From Providencia heimbachae ATCC 35613 (lineage in GTDB: Bacteria > Pseudomonadota > Gammaproteobacteria > Enterobacterales > Enterobacteriaceae): DNA of 64,000 nucleotides. Shown in pieces: positions 49,628-59,679 of the stretch; positions within the stretch are counted from its first letter, which is position 1, and each line of letters starts with the position of its first letter. The position numbers and the translations under genes were made by a program. The stretch spans positions 62,001-126,000 of the forward strand of contig NZ_LXEW01000035.1 in the NCBI RefSeq assembly GCF_001655055.1. Direction: 5' to 3'. The notes under the pieces are model-generated. The model was not told where the DNA came from and did no database searches. It worked only from the letters and a program-made list of their open reading frames with translations.

Positions 49628-50689
49628 ATGAACAACTCTGAGATATTGTTACATCGATTAGGTTTGCGTTATCCAATCATTCAGGCACCAATGGCGGGAG
49701 TTTCAACACCCGCATTAGCAGCGGCAGTGAGTGACGCTGGTGGTTTAGGTTCACTCGGGTTAGGTGCAAGCTCTGTTGAGCAAGCTAAAGCAATGATTGC
49801 TGCAACCCAAGCGCTAACGAATAAGCCTTTTAATGTGAATCTATTCTGCCACTTAGCGCCAAAGCGTAATATTACGAATGAGCAAGCTTGGATTGATTAT
49901 CTTGCACCACAGTTTGCTGAATTTAAAACCACACCACCGAAAAAACTTCATGAAATTTATCAGACATTTATAGATAATCCTGAAATGTTGGCGTTGCTGC
50001 TTGAAATGAAACCAGCAGTCGTCAGTTTTCATTTCAATGTGCCATCCTCTGAGGTTGTTAGCCAATTAAAACAGAAAGGGATTTATACCATGGCAACCGC
50101 AACCAACTTGCAAGAGGTGAGATTAATAGAGCAAGCTGGGATAGAGGCTATTATTGCACAAGGTATTGAAGCCGGTGGTCATCGAGGCATGTTTGACGTA
50201 AAAGTGAAAGATGATGAGCTAAGCACTGATGAACTTGTGGTGTTATTTTCACGGCATAGCGAATTACCGATTATTGCCGCGGGTGGCATAATGACAGGGC
50301 ATGATATTCAATCGGTAATGAAACAAGGGGCTGTAGCGGCGCAACTAGGTACAGCGTTTATTTTGTGTCCAGAATCATCAGCCAATGAGGGATATCGACA
50401 TAAATTAAAGCACCAAATTATCGATAATACCGCACTAACTTCAGCCATTTCTGGACGTCCAGCTAGGGGGATCGTTAACACTTTTATCTGTCTTGGGCAG
50501 CGATATGATATAGGGAAATTACCTGATTACCCAATTGCTTATGATCTCGGTAAGCAGCTAAATGCAGCCACAACAAGGTTTGGTCGAGACGATTTCTCCG
50601 CCTATTGGGCAGGACAAAGTGTTACCCGAGTCCGTGAGATGACGGCAACAGCGTTAGTTGAAACATTAGTACAAGAGATGAAGGAATAG
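49628..50689 (+). CDS. Nitronate monooxygenase / 2-nitropropane dioxygenase-like flavoprotein
   Basis: FMN-dependent TIM-barrel protein of 353 residues. The start LGLRYPIIQAPMAGVSTPALAAAVSDAGGLGSLG, the catalytic-loop region AQGIEAGGHRG and the phosphate-binding AAGGI, QLGTAFILCPES segments are typical of the family, which oxidises alkyl nitronates. I chose ATG at 49628 because AAAGGAAAG precedes it by about four bases; a frame from 49601 has no such site. Standing alone, its substrate is not known. Confidence 0.88.
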   Translation: MNNSEILLHRLGLRYPIIQAPMAGVSTPALAAAVSDAGGLGSLGLGASSVEQAKAMIAATQALTNKPFNVNLFCHLAPKRNITNEQAWIDYLAPQFAEFKTTPPKKLHEIYQTFIDNPEMLALLLEMKPAVVSFHFNVPSSEVVSQLKQKGIYTMATATNLQEVRLIEQAGIEAIIAQGIEAGGHRGMFDVKVKDDELSTDELVVLFSRHSELPIIAAGGIMTGHDIQSVMKQGAVAAQLGTAFILCPESSANEGYRHKLKHQIIDNTALTSAISGRPARGIVNTFICLGQRYDIGKLPDYPIAYDLGKQLNAATTRFGRDDFSAYWAGQSVTRVREMTATALVETLVQEMKE

Positions 50690-50742
50690 ATGTGTTGCAA
50701 AGAGTTGGGGGGATGAAATATGCATCATCCCCCTTGAAATAT

Positions 50743-51735
50743 TTAAGACGTTAGAATTTCTTGCTGAGGTTCTTTTGGCTCATCAGTGGCAATCCAAGCG
50801 GCACAAAAAAGAGTTAATCGAGCAAAGAAATAGAAAAAAGCCATTAAGCCGATGACAGAACCAAATGCAGCGCCGGAAGGGGATGACGCCAAATTAGGTA
50901 AAATCCATGTCATTATGGATTTAATAATTTCAAAGCCAATCGCCGCAAGTAACGTTCCTTTTAGCAACGATGTACGACGATGTTGCATGCGTGGAAGGAT
51001 CCAAAAAATCCATAAAAACAGTAAAAAATTAGCGGTAATGGAAATAGTGAGTCCAATTAGCGTCCAAACAGGTTTTAGCCATTCGATTCCCCCTAAGCCA
51101 ATGAGACTGACAATGGTTGCTTGTGCAGAACCCGCAACTGAGGTCAACGTGATGGTAACAACGAGAGCAATGAGTAAGCCTATTAGCGCAAAAAAATCAC
51201 GAATATAGCGAAAAATAATATTCTCGTGTTCATCTTCGTTGCGTTCCCAAACTGGGCGAGATTGCGCCAAAATAGCCAAGCGCAAGTTATTCACCCAATT
51301 GACTCCTGAATAAACAGCTAAGGCTAAACCGGTTAATCCAACAGTGGTGCGTTGACGGATAGCGGTATCAATCGTTCCTTCTAAGGTACCCGCAAGGGTT
51401 GGGTCGGTAATATTTGCGGAGATACCTCGAATAAGTTTCTCAAGTAATTCGGGATTACTGGCTAATACGAAACCGGCCGCGGCGAAACTAAACATCAATA
51501 CCGGAATTAATGATAAAAATGAGAAATAGGTGATAGCTGCGCCAAACTGGTTTCCCATCCGGTCATTGAAACGTTGCGCGGTACGAATAATATGTGCAAT
51601 AAATGGGATAGCACAGACAAAATTAACCACTCGCATCGAGAAGGTGAGCGCTTTTTTACTGCCATCAATACTTTTATTGAGTGTCGCTTTCAGCTTGTTT
51701 GTTTCTTGTTGTTCTTCATCCGGCATATTCGACAT
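50743..51735 (-). CDS. yhjD: YhjD/BrkB-family inner-membrane protein
   Basis: Protein of 330 residues with a charged N-terminal tail and about six helices. Family landmarks are RFNDRMGNQFGAAITYFSFLSLIPVLMFSF, QRTTVGLTGLALAVYSGVNW and SPSGAAFGSVIGLMAFFYFFARLTLFCAAWIATDE; these match E. coli YhjD rather than its relative YihY. In E. coli, altered YhjD allows growth without Kdo on lipid A, suggesting a link to lipid A export. Start at 51735 follows AGGGG. Confidence 0.9.
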   Translation of the reverse strand: MSNMPDEEQQETNKLKATLNKSIDGSKKALTFSMRVVNFVCAIPFIAHIIRTAQRFNDRMGNQFGAAITYFSFLSLIPVLMFSFAAAGFVLASNPELLEKLIRGISANITDPTLAGTLEGTIDTAIRQRTTVGLTGLALAVYSGVNWVNNLRLAILAQSRPVWERNEDEHENIIFRYIRDFFALIGLLIALVVTITLTSVAGSAQATIVSLIGLGGIEWLKPVWTLIGLTISITANFLLFLWIFWILPRMQHRRTSLLKGTLLAAIGFEIIKSIMTWILPNLASSPSGAAFGSVIGLMAFFYFFARLTLFCAAWIATDEPKEPQQEILTS

Positions 51736-51824
51736 TCGTTCCCCTTTTTATACCACTTATCAAATTTACTGATTTTTCATCATGCTACATTTTTACCTTA
51801 CTATAGCTTAAATTAGGGTATAAC

Positions 51825-51885
51825 TTCACCTCAATACCCATTTTTGTATTAAAAACGGGTATTAAAGTGTGACTTTTGAGGTGAA
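51825..51885. repeat. Nested inverted repeats between yhjD and the DUF1090 gene
   Basis: An outer pair (TTCACCTCAA near 51825 and TTGAGGTGAA near 51876) encloses an inner pair (AATACCC 51833-51839 and GGGTATT 51857-51863). It may end the DUF1090 gene transcript on the minus strand, 44 bases past its stop, though no clean T-run is seen. Confidence 0.5.
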
Positions 51886-51928
51886 ATTAAGCGATTAATT
51901 AATCAGAAGAAAGTGCAATAATTGAGGA

Positions 51929-52333
51929 TTAAAGCGCCTCTTTATATGTTTTTAATTCAGCCTGTGCTTGGTTCAATTCTTCTTGAGCTTCCGCCAGTTT
52001 GCGTTCACGTTTTGCTATTTTTTGGCTATCGTCGCCTTTTTGTTTTTCTTCTAACAATTCAGCTTCACGCTCTTTGACCTTCTCCATTTTTTCAGCCACT
52101 TCTTTTTGGCTATCACGATAGAGGGACTCAGGCGTACAATAGGCATTTACGTTATCAAGCGCTCGTTGTAGGCCATTCATTTGATGGCTATTACCGTGCG
52201 CTTTCGCATACTCAATTTGTTTTTCAATTTTCTGCTTTTTGATGTCACAACCATTTTGTGGTTGAGCAGCCATTGCGGATGCGCTAGCGAAGAATGCAAT
52301 TGATGCTGCAGTTATAATGACGAGTTTTTTCAT
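51929..52333 (-). CDS. DUF1090 periplasmic protein (YqjC-like)
   Basis: Small exported protein of 134 residues. The signal peptide ends at AMA before AQPQNGCDIK. The mature part is almost all charged coiled coil with two cysteines (C29 and C56) in the conserved NGCDIKKQKIEKQIEYAKAHGN and NAYCTPESLYRDSQKEVAEK segments of DUF1090, the family of E. coli YqjC. Function unknown. It starts about 210 bases from divergent rlmJ. Confidence 0.88.
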   Translation of the reverse strand: MKKLVIITAASIAFFASASAMAAQPQNGCDIKKQKIEKQIEYAKAHGNSHQMNGLQRALDNVNAYCTPESLYRDSQKEVAEKMEKVKEREAELLEEKQKGDDSQKIAKRERKLAEAQEELNQAQAELKTYKEAL

Positions 52334-52544
52334 GATTTGCCTCTGGTTATCTTGAAATTTGAGTTTAGGATAGCGTTAAGTTTTCTTTAAGTCATGTAAA
52401 TTTTGCAATTAGCTGAGTTATGACAATTCTGTTTAAATTTCGCTATAATGGCGCGAAAGAATTAATTCGGTCTATTTTTTATTCATCTTTGATAGTAGTC
52501 ATATTACTGGCTAGTGTTGAATTTCCTCAGGAAATAAACGTTAC

Positions 52545-53387
52545 ATGTTAAGTTATCGTCACAGCTTTCACGCAGGCAACCATGCAGATGTGCTAAAACA
52601 CACCGTACAAAGTCTGATTATTGAATCTCTTAAAGAGAAAGAAAAACCATTTCTGTATTTGGATACTCACGCAGGTGCCGGGCGTTACCAGCTAACGGGT
52701 GAACATGCAGAAAAAACAGGTGAATATCTACAAGGGATTGCACGTATTTGGGAGCAGCCTGACTTACCTGAAGAATTGCTACCTTATATGAATATTGTTC
52801 GTCGTATGAATGAAAATGGGCGACTACGCCATTACCCTGGCTCGCCATTATTGGCGAAATACCTACTGCGTGAAGACGATAAACTGGTATTAACTGAATT
52901 GCATTCAAGCGATTACCCGTTATTACGTGCTGAATTTTCACGTGATAGACGTACCCAAGTCTCTAAAGAAGATGGCTATCAACAATTGAAGTCGAAGTTA
53001 CCACCTTATAGCCGCCGTGGTTTTATGCTGATGGATCCACCTTATGAGATGAAATCTGATTATGAGGCGGTAATTAAAGCAACCGTTGAGGGCTATAAAC
53101 GTTTCTCAACAGGTACCTATGCTATATGGTACCCCGTTGTATTACGCCAGCAAATTAAACGTATGGTGAATCAATTAGAAGCTACGGGGATCCGTCGAAT
53201 TTTACAAATTGAACTCGCGGTACGCCCTGATAGCGATCAGCGTGGCATGACAGCATCAGGTATGATTGTCATCAATCCACCTTGGAAGCTTGAGCAACAA
53301 ATGAAAAATGTACTGCCATGGTTACATAAAACACTGGTACCAGAAGGCACTGGACACACATTGGTTGAGTGGATCGTACCTGAATAA
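52545..53387 (+). CDS. rlmJ: 23S rRNA (adenine-2030-N6)-methyltransferase RlmJ
   Basis: Rossmann-fold methyltransferase of 280 residues, as in E. coli, which methylates A2030 of 23S rRNA. Motif I region YLDTHAGAGRYQL and the N6-adenine catalytic motif DPPYE (LMDPPYEMKSDY) are clear. gor follows on the same strand, the same order as in E. coli. Confidence 0.97.
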   Translation: MLSYRHSFHAGNHADVLKHTVQSLIIESLKEKEKPFLYLDTHAGAGRYQLTGEHAEKTGEYLQGIARIWEQPDLPEELLPYMNIVRRMNENGRLRHYPGSPLLAKYLLREDDKLVLTELHSSDYPLLRAEFSRDRRTQVSKEDGYQQLKSKLPPYSRRGFMLMDPPYEMKSDYEAVIKATVEGYKRFSTGTYAIWYPVVLRQQIKRMVNQLEATGIRRILQIELAVRPDSDQRGMTASGMIVINPPWKLEQQMKNVLPWLHKTLVPEGTGHTLVEWIVPE

Positions 53388-53531
53388 ATCGGTAATAATA
53401 GGAGTAAGCTATTATATTAATAGGTGCAATCTATCTTAAATGGCTATTTTTCGGTGTTCATTATAACGAGAGATAGCATAATAAGAGATGATCCACTGAT
53501 TATTCATTCAATAAATGGGAATAACCAACTT

Positions 53532-54884
53532 ATGAGCAAACATTACGACTATATTGCAATTGGTGGCGGTAGCGGCGGTATTGCGTCCATGAACCGTGCA
53601 GCAATGTATGGGCAAAAATGTGCCCTAATCGAAGCGAAAGCGTTAGGTGGAACTTGCGTGAATGTAGGGTGCGTGCCTAAAAAAGTGATGTGGCATGCAG
53701 CACAAATTTCTGAAGCGATCCGTGCTTATGGCCCAGATTATGGCTTCGACGCGACAATCAACCGTTTTGATTGGAAAAAGCTGATTGAAAGTCGCACTGC
53801 TTATATTGACCGTATTCACCAATCCTACGATAGGGTTTTGGGCAATAATAAGGTTGATGTGATCAGTGGTTTTGCTCGTTTTGTTGATGCCCATACGGTT
53901 GAAGTCAATGGTGAAACCTATACCGCCGATCATATTCTGATCGCGACGGGTGGACGTCCTGTGATCCCGACGATCCCTGGCGCTGAATATGGTATTACCT
54001 CTGATGGTTTCTTTGAGCTGGACGATTTACCAAAACGTATTGCAGTCGTTGGCGCGGGTTATATTGCCGTTGAACTGGCGGGTGTTCTAAATGGCCTAGG
54101 CAGTGAAGCACATTTATTTGTGCGTAAACATGCCCCCCTGCGTTCTTTTGATCCCCTGATTGTGGAAACGCTGGTCGAAGTGATGAATGCCGAAGGTCCA
54201 AAACTTCACACAGAATCAGTGCCAAAAGAAGTTGTGAAAAATGCCGATGGCTCACTGACGTTAAAATTGGAAAATGGCCAAGAACAAACGGTTGATGCAT
54301 TGATTTGGGCTATCGGGCGTGAGCCAATGACTGATAACCTGAATATTGAAGCCGCTGGCGTTGAGCTGAATGAAAAAGGCTATATTAACGTTGATAAATT
54401 CCAAAATACCAATGTGGCAGGTGTTTACGCCGTAGGTGATAACACCGGTGCGGTTGAGCTGACACCTGTTGCAGTTGCGGCTGGCCGTCGTTTATCTGAA
54501 CGTTTATTTAATAATAAGCCCGATGAGTATTTGGACTACAGCAATATTCCTACCGTTGTGTTCTCCCACCCTCCAATTGGTACGGTAGGTTTGAGTGAAC
54601 CAGAAGCGATTGAAAAATATGGTGCTGACAAGGTTAAGTCATATAAATCATCATTTACCGCGATGTATACGGCGGTAACGTCTCATCGCCAGCCTTGCCG
54701 CATGAAACTAGTTTGCGTAGGTGAAGATGAGAAAATTGTTGGTATTCATGGTATTGGTTTTGGTATGGATGAAATCCTACAAGGTTTTGCGGTGGCGCTT
54801 AAAATGGGGGCAACCAAGAAAGACTTCGATAATACCGTGGCAATTCACCCAACAGCAGCAGAAGAGTTTGTGACGATGCGTTAA
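53532..54884 (+). CDS. gor: Glutathione reductase
   Basis: NADPH-dependent flavoenzyme that keeps glutathione reduced; 450 residues from the ATG at 53532, the E. coli length. FAD site [14 protein letters not shown], redox pair in [13 protein letters not shown] (C42 and C47), NADPH site [14 protein letters not shown] and the C-terminal HPTAAEEF with the catalytic His are present. An open frame extends upstream to 53424, but the extra 36 residues do not belong to the family. Confidence 0.97.
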   Translation: MSKHYDYIAIGGGSGGIASMNRAAMYGQKCALIEAKALGGTCVNVGCVPKKVMWHAAQISEAIRAYGPDYGFDATINRFDWKKLIESRTAYIDRIHQSYDRVLGNNKVDVISGFARFVDAHTVEVNGETYTADHILIATGGRPVIPTIPGAEYGITSDGFFELDDLPKRIAVVGAGYIAVELAGVLNGLGSEAHLFVRKHAPLRSFDPLIVETLVEVMNAEGPKLHTESVPKEVVKNADGSLTLKLENGQEQTVDALIWAIGREPMTDNLNIEAAGVELNEKGYINVDKFQNTNVAGVYAVGDNTGAVELTPVAVAAGRRLSERLFNNKPDEYLDYSNIPTVVFSHPPIGTVGLSEPEAIEKYGADKVKSYKSSFTAMYTAVTSHRQPCRMKLVCVGEDEKIVGIHGIGFGMDEILQGFAVALKMGATKKDFDNTVAIHPTAAEEFVTMR

Positions 54885-54916
54885 GCAGAGCGATAACTTT
54901 TAAGAACAAAATCAAC

Positions 54917-54946
54917 GGCGAATGCGAAAATGCATTCGCCTTTTTT
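54917..54946 (+). terminator. gor terminator
   Basis: GGCGAATGC (54917-54925) and GCATTCGCC (54932-54940) form a nine-base-pair stem followed by six T. It lies close to the converging glutathione transferase gene. Confidence 0.93.
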
Positions 54947-54957
54947 ATACAATAAGG

Positions 54958-55557
54958 TTAACTATTCAGCAATGCAGCAATTTCAGAGTTAGAAGACAAG
55001 CTGTTGAGATAGGTTTTCATGACTGGCGTGGCTTTCATGATGTTATATTTAACTAAAAACATAATAAAAGCACCGACATATACATCTACTGCGGTCATTT
55101 TTTCCCCACAGATAAAGGGTTTTGCATTCGCTAGACCCGTTTCTAAGCAAGCAAAAGCACGCTCAAAAGAACCAAAACCGGATGATTTTTGTTGTTCTTC
55201 ATCTAAGGTTATATCCAGATTTTGAATGGTAAACGCAGACTCAATAGGCCCTGCTGTAAAAAAGAACCAGCGATAATACGCTGCACGCTCAGGGCTATTT
55301 AGTGCTGGAGCAAAGCCTTTCTCAATGAATTTATCAGCCAAATACATACATATCGCCGAAGTTTCAGTGACAACCACATCACCATCGACTAAAGCCGGTA
55401 CTTTTGCCATTGGATTAATCGCAAGATATTCCGGGGTATGCATATCTGCCCCGTAAGCTAATTCAATGCGTTTATAGGGTACAGCTAAAATTTTTAATAG
55501 CAGGTCGACAGTATTACCACGTGACATTGAATTAGTAAAAAGGACAAGCTCGCTCAT
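54958..55557 (-). CDS. Glutathione S-transferase family protein
   Basis: Protein of 199 residues with an N-terminal thioredoxin-like domain (1-78; NPMAKVPALVDGDVVVTETSAICMYLADKF, including the glutathione-binding ETS segment) and an all-helical C-terminal domain. It is next to gor, which makes its cofactor available, though on the opposite strand. The subfamily and substrate cannot be assigned. A WYL-type regulator lies 50 bases upstream on the same strand and may control it. Confidence 0.88.
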   Translation of the reverse strand: MSELVLFTNSMSRGNTVDLLLKILAVPYKRIELAYGADMHTPEYLAINPMAKVPALVDGDVVVTETSAICMYLADKFIEKGFAPALNSPERAAYYRWFFFTAGPIESAFTIQNLDITLDEEQQKSSGFGSFERAFACLETGLANAKPFICGEKMTAVDVYVGAFIMFLVKYNIMKATPVMKTYLNSLSSNSEIAALLNS

Positions 55558-55607
55558 GGTTTATTCCCTTATATGAAGTTGAATACTGACTATAAGGGAA
55601 TAGAGTG

Positions 55608-56306
55608 TCAGAAATTGTCAGGAGAGACGCACAATACCTCTTTTTGCCATCGCGCTAATAAATAATTTTTAGGATAAGGTAATGTATCAGTGAGGACTTG
55701 GTAAGATTGAATTCGGTCGAGCCGAAAATGGCGATAACTTTGGCGCAATTCACACCAAGCCGCTAAAACTTGGCTTTCTTTCATATAACCGATAGCAATC
55801 GGCCAAATTATCCGGCTACTGGGTTGGTTTTGTCCATCCAAATAAGTTATGTCTGCTTTGCGCTCTTCACGTAAGCTGAGTCGTAAATCTTTAGCGATAG
55901 CATCATTAATAAGTGTGAAATGAGTGGTTGGGGCGAATAAGGTATTATCACTTAGGATTTTCTGCGATTTACTCGTCACTATCGAATTTATTTTATTAAT
56001 TGCCCGTAATGCGGACTTTTTTAATTCTTCATCTGCATTACTTTTTACCCACCGTAAACCCAGAATTAATGCTTCAAGCTCATTGTCATCAAACATTAAA
56101 GGTGGCAGTAATAACCCGGTTTTTAATTGGTAGCCAATACCCGCTTCACCTATGATTTCAGCACCTTGATGACGTAATGATTCAATATCACGGTAGATTG
56201 ACCTCACACTAACCTGTAATTGTGACGCAAGTGCATTTGCCGTGATGGGATAACGGTTCTCTTTTAATATTTGTAATAGCGTTAATAAACGCTGGGTGCG
56301 TGTCAT
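55608..56306 (-). CDS. HTH/WYL-domain transcriptional regulator
   Basis: Regulator of 232 residues. An N-terminal winged helix of the HTH-11/DeoR type (about 4-58; LASQLQVSVRSIYRDIESL) is joined to a ligand-sensing WYL domain (about 140-215; RIIWPIAIGYMKESQVLAAWCELRQSYRHFRLDRI). Members such as YafY and YobV control stress or detoxification genes. Position suggests it regulates the adjacent glutathione transferase gene; the effector is unknown. Confidence 0.85.
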   Translation of the reverse strand: MTRTQRLLTLLQILKENRYPITANALASQLQVSVRSIYRDIESLRHQGAEIIGEAGIGYQLKTGLLLPPLMFDDNELEALILGLRWVKSNADEELKKSALRAINKINSIVTSKSQKILSDNTLFAPTTHFTLINDAIAKDLRLSLREERKADITYLDGQNQPSSRIIWPIAIGYMKESQVLAAWCELRQSYRHFRLDRIQSYQVLTDTLPYPKNYLLARWQKEVLCVSPDNF

Positions 56307-56320
56307 GGCTTATCTACTTA

Positions 56321-56839
56321 TTATTTGCTTTTCTGCCACCAAGAAACAATGTAATCAGCGATTTGCTCTGGGTTATTAATATCGAGTTGAGGCACATGGG
56401 TATCAATAATTTGATTACTGGCGACAGCGACAACATACTGATCAACTAAGCCATTAAGTGGTTTACCGACCTCAGATCGAAACAAGGCAATTTTATCGAT
56501 CGTTTCGTGTTTGAATCCTTCGACTAAGATCAGATCAAGTGAGGTCGGATCAAATCGACTCGCTAAGTAGCGTAAGTCCATTTCATTACTTTCAGGCGTC
56601 TCTGTCATCAATGCCCAGCGATTTTCACTGGCGACTAAAGTTTGGTATGCGCCAGCTTTACGCAATTCATAACTGTCTTTACCCGGTTTATCTACATCCA
56701 TATCGTGATGAGTATGTTTTATGAGCCCAACGCGGACATTACGTTGCTTGAGTAGCGGGATGACTTTTTTTAATAGTGTTGTTTTGCCGGTGCCACTGTA
56801 AGCGGTTATGCCTAAAAGAGGTAACATATTCTGATCCAT
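56321..56839 (-). CDS. mobB: Molybdopterin-guanine dinucleotide biosynthesis protein MobB
   Basis: GTP-binding accessory protein of 172 residues for molybdenum cofactor maturation. The P-loop is GITAYSGTGKTTLLKK, followed by VGLIKHTHHDMDVDKPGKDSYELRKAGA, the MobB signature. It starts two bases after mobA, forming mobAB as in E. coli. Confidence 0.96.
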   Translation of the reverse strand: MDQNMLPLLGITAYSGTGKTTLLKKVIPLLKQRNVRVGLIKHTHHDMDVDKPGKDSYELRKAGAYQTLVASENRWALMTETPESNEMDLRYLASRFDPTSLDLILVEGFKHETIDKIALFRSEVGKPLNGLVDQYVVAVASNQIIDTHVPQLDINNPEQIADYIVSWWQKSK

Positions 56840-56841
56840 AA

Positions 56842-57435
56842 TTATTTTTGTTTTAACTCCCAGTTACGGCTGTCTTCAGGTGTGTTTAAATTCGCAAATG
56901 AGCCGGATAGGGATGAAAACATAATGCCTTTTGCATCAATTTGTTGCATAAATAACATCAGCTTGCGATCGCCACGAGCGAGATAATCATCAAGTTGCGG
57001 TTGTAATGAACGGTGAAGTAACGCGAACGTCGGATGTTCTCGTTCACTATCACATGCGTAGCAAGCTAAGTGTTTCCCTTTCTCATTGAACATTTTTTCT
57101 GCCAAATTGAGTGGAAAATCCGGTACATCACAAGGGACAAATAGCAGCCAATCTGTTTTAGCTTGATGCAAAGCTGCTTGCATCCCGGCCAATGGTCCTG
57201 AAAAATCATTATTTAGATCCGAAATAACAGGTACTAGACTTTGGCGATAGCTATCTTGATTGCGATTCGCATTGATAATTATTTGCTCAACTTGTGGTTG
57301 AAGTCGCTCAATAATATATTGGTATAGTGGCTTACCGAGTAAGGGAACTAAACCTTTATCTTGCCCGCCCATTCGAGTGCCTCGGCCACCGGCAAGGATA
57401 ACGCCGGTTATTGACTGACGAAATAACATATTCAA
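56842..57435 (-). CDS. mobA: Molybdenum cofactor guanylyltransferase MobA
   Basis: Nucleotidyltransferase of 197 residues that attaches GMP to Mo-molybdopterin. The GTP-binding signature LAGGRGTRMGGQDKGLVPL is at residues 14-32, and the metal-binding CDVPDFP segment is near 100. First gene of mobAB, with an AGGGA ribosome site. The cofactor serves nitrate, DMSO and formate enzymes. Confidence 0.97.
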   Translation of the reverse strand: MNMLFRQSITGVILAGGRGTRMGGQDKGLVPLLGKPLYQYIIERLQPQVEQIIINANRNQDSYRQSLVPVISDLNNDFSGPLAGMQAALHQAKTDWLLFVPCDVPDFPLNLAEKMFNEKGKHLACYACDSEREHPTFALLHRSLQPQLDDYLARGDRKLMLFMQQIDAKGIMFSSLSGSFANLNTPEDSRNWELKQK

Positions 57436-57690
57436 AATCCCTGAATATTATCGATAAAATGTTTCAACATAGTCGAATTATTTTGAGTATATACTCGTCA
57501 TTCTTCTAGTTGCATGCATTTTAAATTATTTAAAGTAGGGTAATTGCTAAAATTTATTCTATTTTATTATAAAATCAATGAATATTCCCGTAGTTCGGCG
57601 TTAAACTTTACTTAGATTGACAACAGTTCGCTTTTTCTCTTGTATGATTATTGATAACTTGTATCGAATATTCGTGATAAAGGAATAAAC

Positions 57691-57960
57691 ATGAAATGCC
57701 ATCGCTTGAATGAAGTCATTGAGCTTCTGCAACCGGTCTGGAAAGACAATTCTGAGCTAAATTTAGTTGAATTATTGCAGAAACTTGCAGATGAAGCTGG
57801 TTTTAAAGGCAGTTTATCTGAGCTGACTGATGATATTTTAATTTATCATTTAAAAATGCGTGGAACCGATAGCAATGAAGCGATTCCCGGCTTGAAAAAA
57901 GATTATGAAGATGATTTTAAAACCGCAATTTTGCGGGCTCGTGGCATTATTAAAGATTAA
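57691..57960 (+). CDS. yihD: YihD family protein
   Basis: Conserved 89-residue protein of unknown function, the same length as E. coli YihD, with matching [17 protein letters not shown] and [14 protein letters not shown] segments. It is divergent from mobA across 255 AT-rich bases and only six bases ahead of srkA, so it shares an operon with it. Confidence 0.96.
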   Translation: MKCHRLNEVIELLQPVWKDNSELNLVELLQKLADEAGFKGSLSELTDDILIYHLKMRGTDSNEAIPGLKKDYEDDFKTAILRARGIIKD

Positions 57961-57966
57961 GTCATA

Positions 57967-58962
57967 ATGGAAAAAATAGAACAATCAAACTTTCATTTTA
58001 GCGGGATATCCCCTGATTTGATCTTAGATGCACTGATGGAAGTTGGGATCTATCCTGAGTCAGGGCTGACAGAATTAAACAGCTATGAAAATCGCGTTTA
58101 CCAATTTCAAGATGAAAATCGTCAACGTTATGTGGTGAAATTTTATCGCCCAGAGCGCTGGAGCCGCTCGCAAATTCAAGAAGAACATGATTTTACGCTT
58201 GAATTGAAGGATGAAGATTTATTCGTTGCGGCCCCATTAGAATTCGCAGGGCAGACAGTTTTAGAGTTTGGCGGGTTTATGTTTGCTGTTTTTCCGAGTA
58301 TTGGAGGACGCCAATATGAAACGGATAATTTATTTCAATTAGAAAGCGTTGGTAGCTTATTAGGGCGCGTTCACCAAATTGGTAAAAAAAGAAACTTTGC
58401 ATTTCGACCGACGATGGGGGTTGATGAATATCTTGACCAACCACGTAATATTATTGTTACGAGCCCACTCATAACAGCACGCTGGAAAGATAAATTTATT
58501 GAATCGTTAGACTCACTGATTGCGCAAGTTAAACGGCATTGGCCTGACACACACTCAATTTTGCGTCTACAAGGTGATTGCCATCCGGGCAATATTTTAT
58601 GGCGTGATGAAGCATGGTTAGTGGATTTTGATGATGCACGAAATGGTCCGGCGATCCAGGATTTATGGATGCTGCTCAATGGTTCACGCCAAGAGCAAAT
58701 TATACAGTTAGATACGTTATTAGATGTTTATAATGAGTTTTGTGATTTTGATGTAAAAGAGCTAAAGCTCATTGAGCCGCTAAGAGCCATGCGAATGGTT
58801 CATTATCTTGGATGGATTATTCGTCGCTGGCAAGATCCGGCTTTCCCAAGAGCGTTTTCATGGCTACAAGCTGATGATTTTTGGCAAACGCAATCAAAGG
58901 AATTTGCTCAACAAATTGCACGATTGCAGGAAGCCCCTTTGCAGTTGAACCCTCAATTTTAA
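57967..58962 (+). CDS. srkA: Stress response kinase A (SrkA/YihE/RdoA)
   Basis: Choline-kinase-like Ser/Thr protein kinase of 331 residues (E. coli 328), linked to Cpx stress survival. The nucleotide-binding start (NSYENRVYQF; VVKFYRPERWS), the catalytic loop LQGDCHPGNILW and the metal motif VDFDDARNGPAIQDLW are present. dsbA follows after 33 bases, the same order as in E. coli, where part of dsbA expression comes from the yihE promoter. Confidence 0.96.
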   Translation: MEKIEQSNFHFSGISPDLILDALMEVGIYPESGLTELNSYENRVYQFQDENRQRYVVKFYRPERWSRSQIQEEHDFTLELKDEDLFVAAPLEFAGQTVLEFGGFMFAVFPSIGGRQYETDNLFQLESVGSLLGRVHQIGKKRNFAFRPTMGVDEYLDQPRNIIVTSPLITARWKDKFIESLDSLIAQVKRHWPDTHSILRLQGDCHPGNILWRDEAWLVDFDDARNGPAIQDLWMLLNGSRQEQIIQLDTLLDVYNEFCDFDVKELKLIEPLRAMRMVHYLGWIIRRWQDPAFPRAFSWLQADDFWQTQSKEFAQQIARLQEAPLQLNPQF

Positions 58963-58995
58963 TTATTAAGATCTTATTTTTGGAGAGTGTAGTAT

Positions 58996-59619
58996 ATGAA
59001 AAAAATCATGTTGGCTTTGATTGGTATAGCCATGTCTTTTGGTGTATCTGCGGCAAATTACACGGAAGGTAAAGAATATACTGATGTGAAATCATCGGTA
59101 CAAAACTTACCACAAGTTCTTGAATTCTTCTCTTTTTACTGCCCACACTGCTACCAGTTCGAAAGTGTGTATAAAGTGCCACAAACCGTTGCTAAAAACC
59201 TACCTGAAGGCGTAAAAATGGAACGTTACCATGTTGACTTCCTTGGTCCTCTAGGTGCGGATTTAACTCAAGCTTGGGCAGTTGCGATTGTCCTTAATGC
59301 AGAAGATAAAGTGACCCCAATTTTATTTGAAGGCATCCAAAAAACACAAACGATTAATAGCCCAGCAGATATCCGTAATGCATTTATCAAAGCGGGTATT
59401 TCTGGTGAAGAGTATGATGCTGCGCTAAATAGCTTTGTGGTTAAATCGGTCGTTGCTAAGCAACAAAATGCAGCACAAGATTTAAAACTACGTGGTGTTC
59501 CAGCCATGTTTATTGATGGTAAATACCAAGTACGTAACAATGGTATTGCGGTTGATGATGCAGCTGATTATGGCAAAGAGTTCTCTAACATCGTGAACTT
59601 CCTCGTGAATAAAAAGTAG
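58996..59619 (+). CDS. dsbA: Periplasmic disulfide oxidoreductase DsbA
   Basis: Protein of 207 residues that introduces disulfides into exported proteins. A signal peptide ends at GVSA (residue 19). The thioredoxin-like fold has the active site CPHC at C49-C52 (C30-C33 in the mature form, the E. coli numbering) and the cis-proline loop LRGVPAMF. It is preceded by TTGGAGAG and followed by a strong terminator. Confidence 0.97.
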   Translation: MKKIMLALIGIAMSFGVSAANYTEGKEYTDVKSSVQNLPQVLEFFSFYCPHCYQFESVYKVPQTVAKNLPEGVKMERYHVDFLGPLGADLTQAWAVAIVLNAEDKVTPILFEGIQKTQTINSPADIRNAFIKAGISGEEYDAALNSFVVKSVVAKQQNAAQDLKLRGVPAMFIDGKYQVRNNGIAVDDAADYGKEFSNIVNFLVNKK

Positions 59620-59627
59620 TTATTATT

Positions 59628-59661
59628 GATGGCGGTATCCCCTACCGCCATCACTTCTTTT
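59628..59661 (+). terminator. dsbA terminator
   Basis: GATGGCGGTA (59628-59637) pairs with TACCGCCATC (59643-59652), followed by ACTTCTTTTT. Confidence 0.9.
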
Positions 59662-59679
59662 TCCTACCATCTATTATCA

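Noticed and set aside
53424-53531. N-terminal extension of gor
   Set aside because: The 36 added residues do not match the flavoprotein start [13 protein letters not shown]; it is intergenic sequence read in frame.
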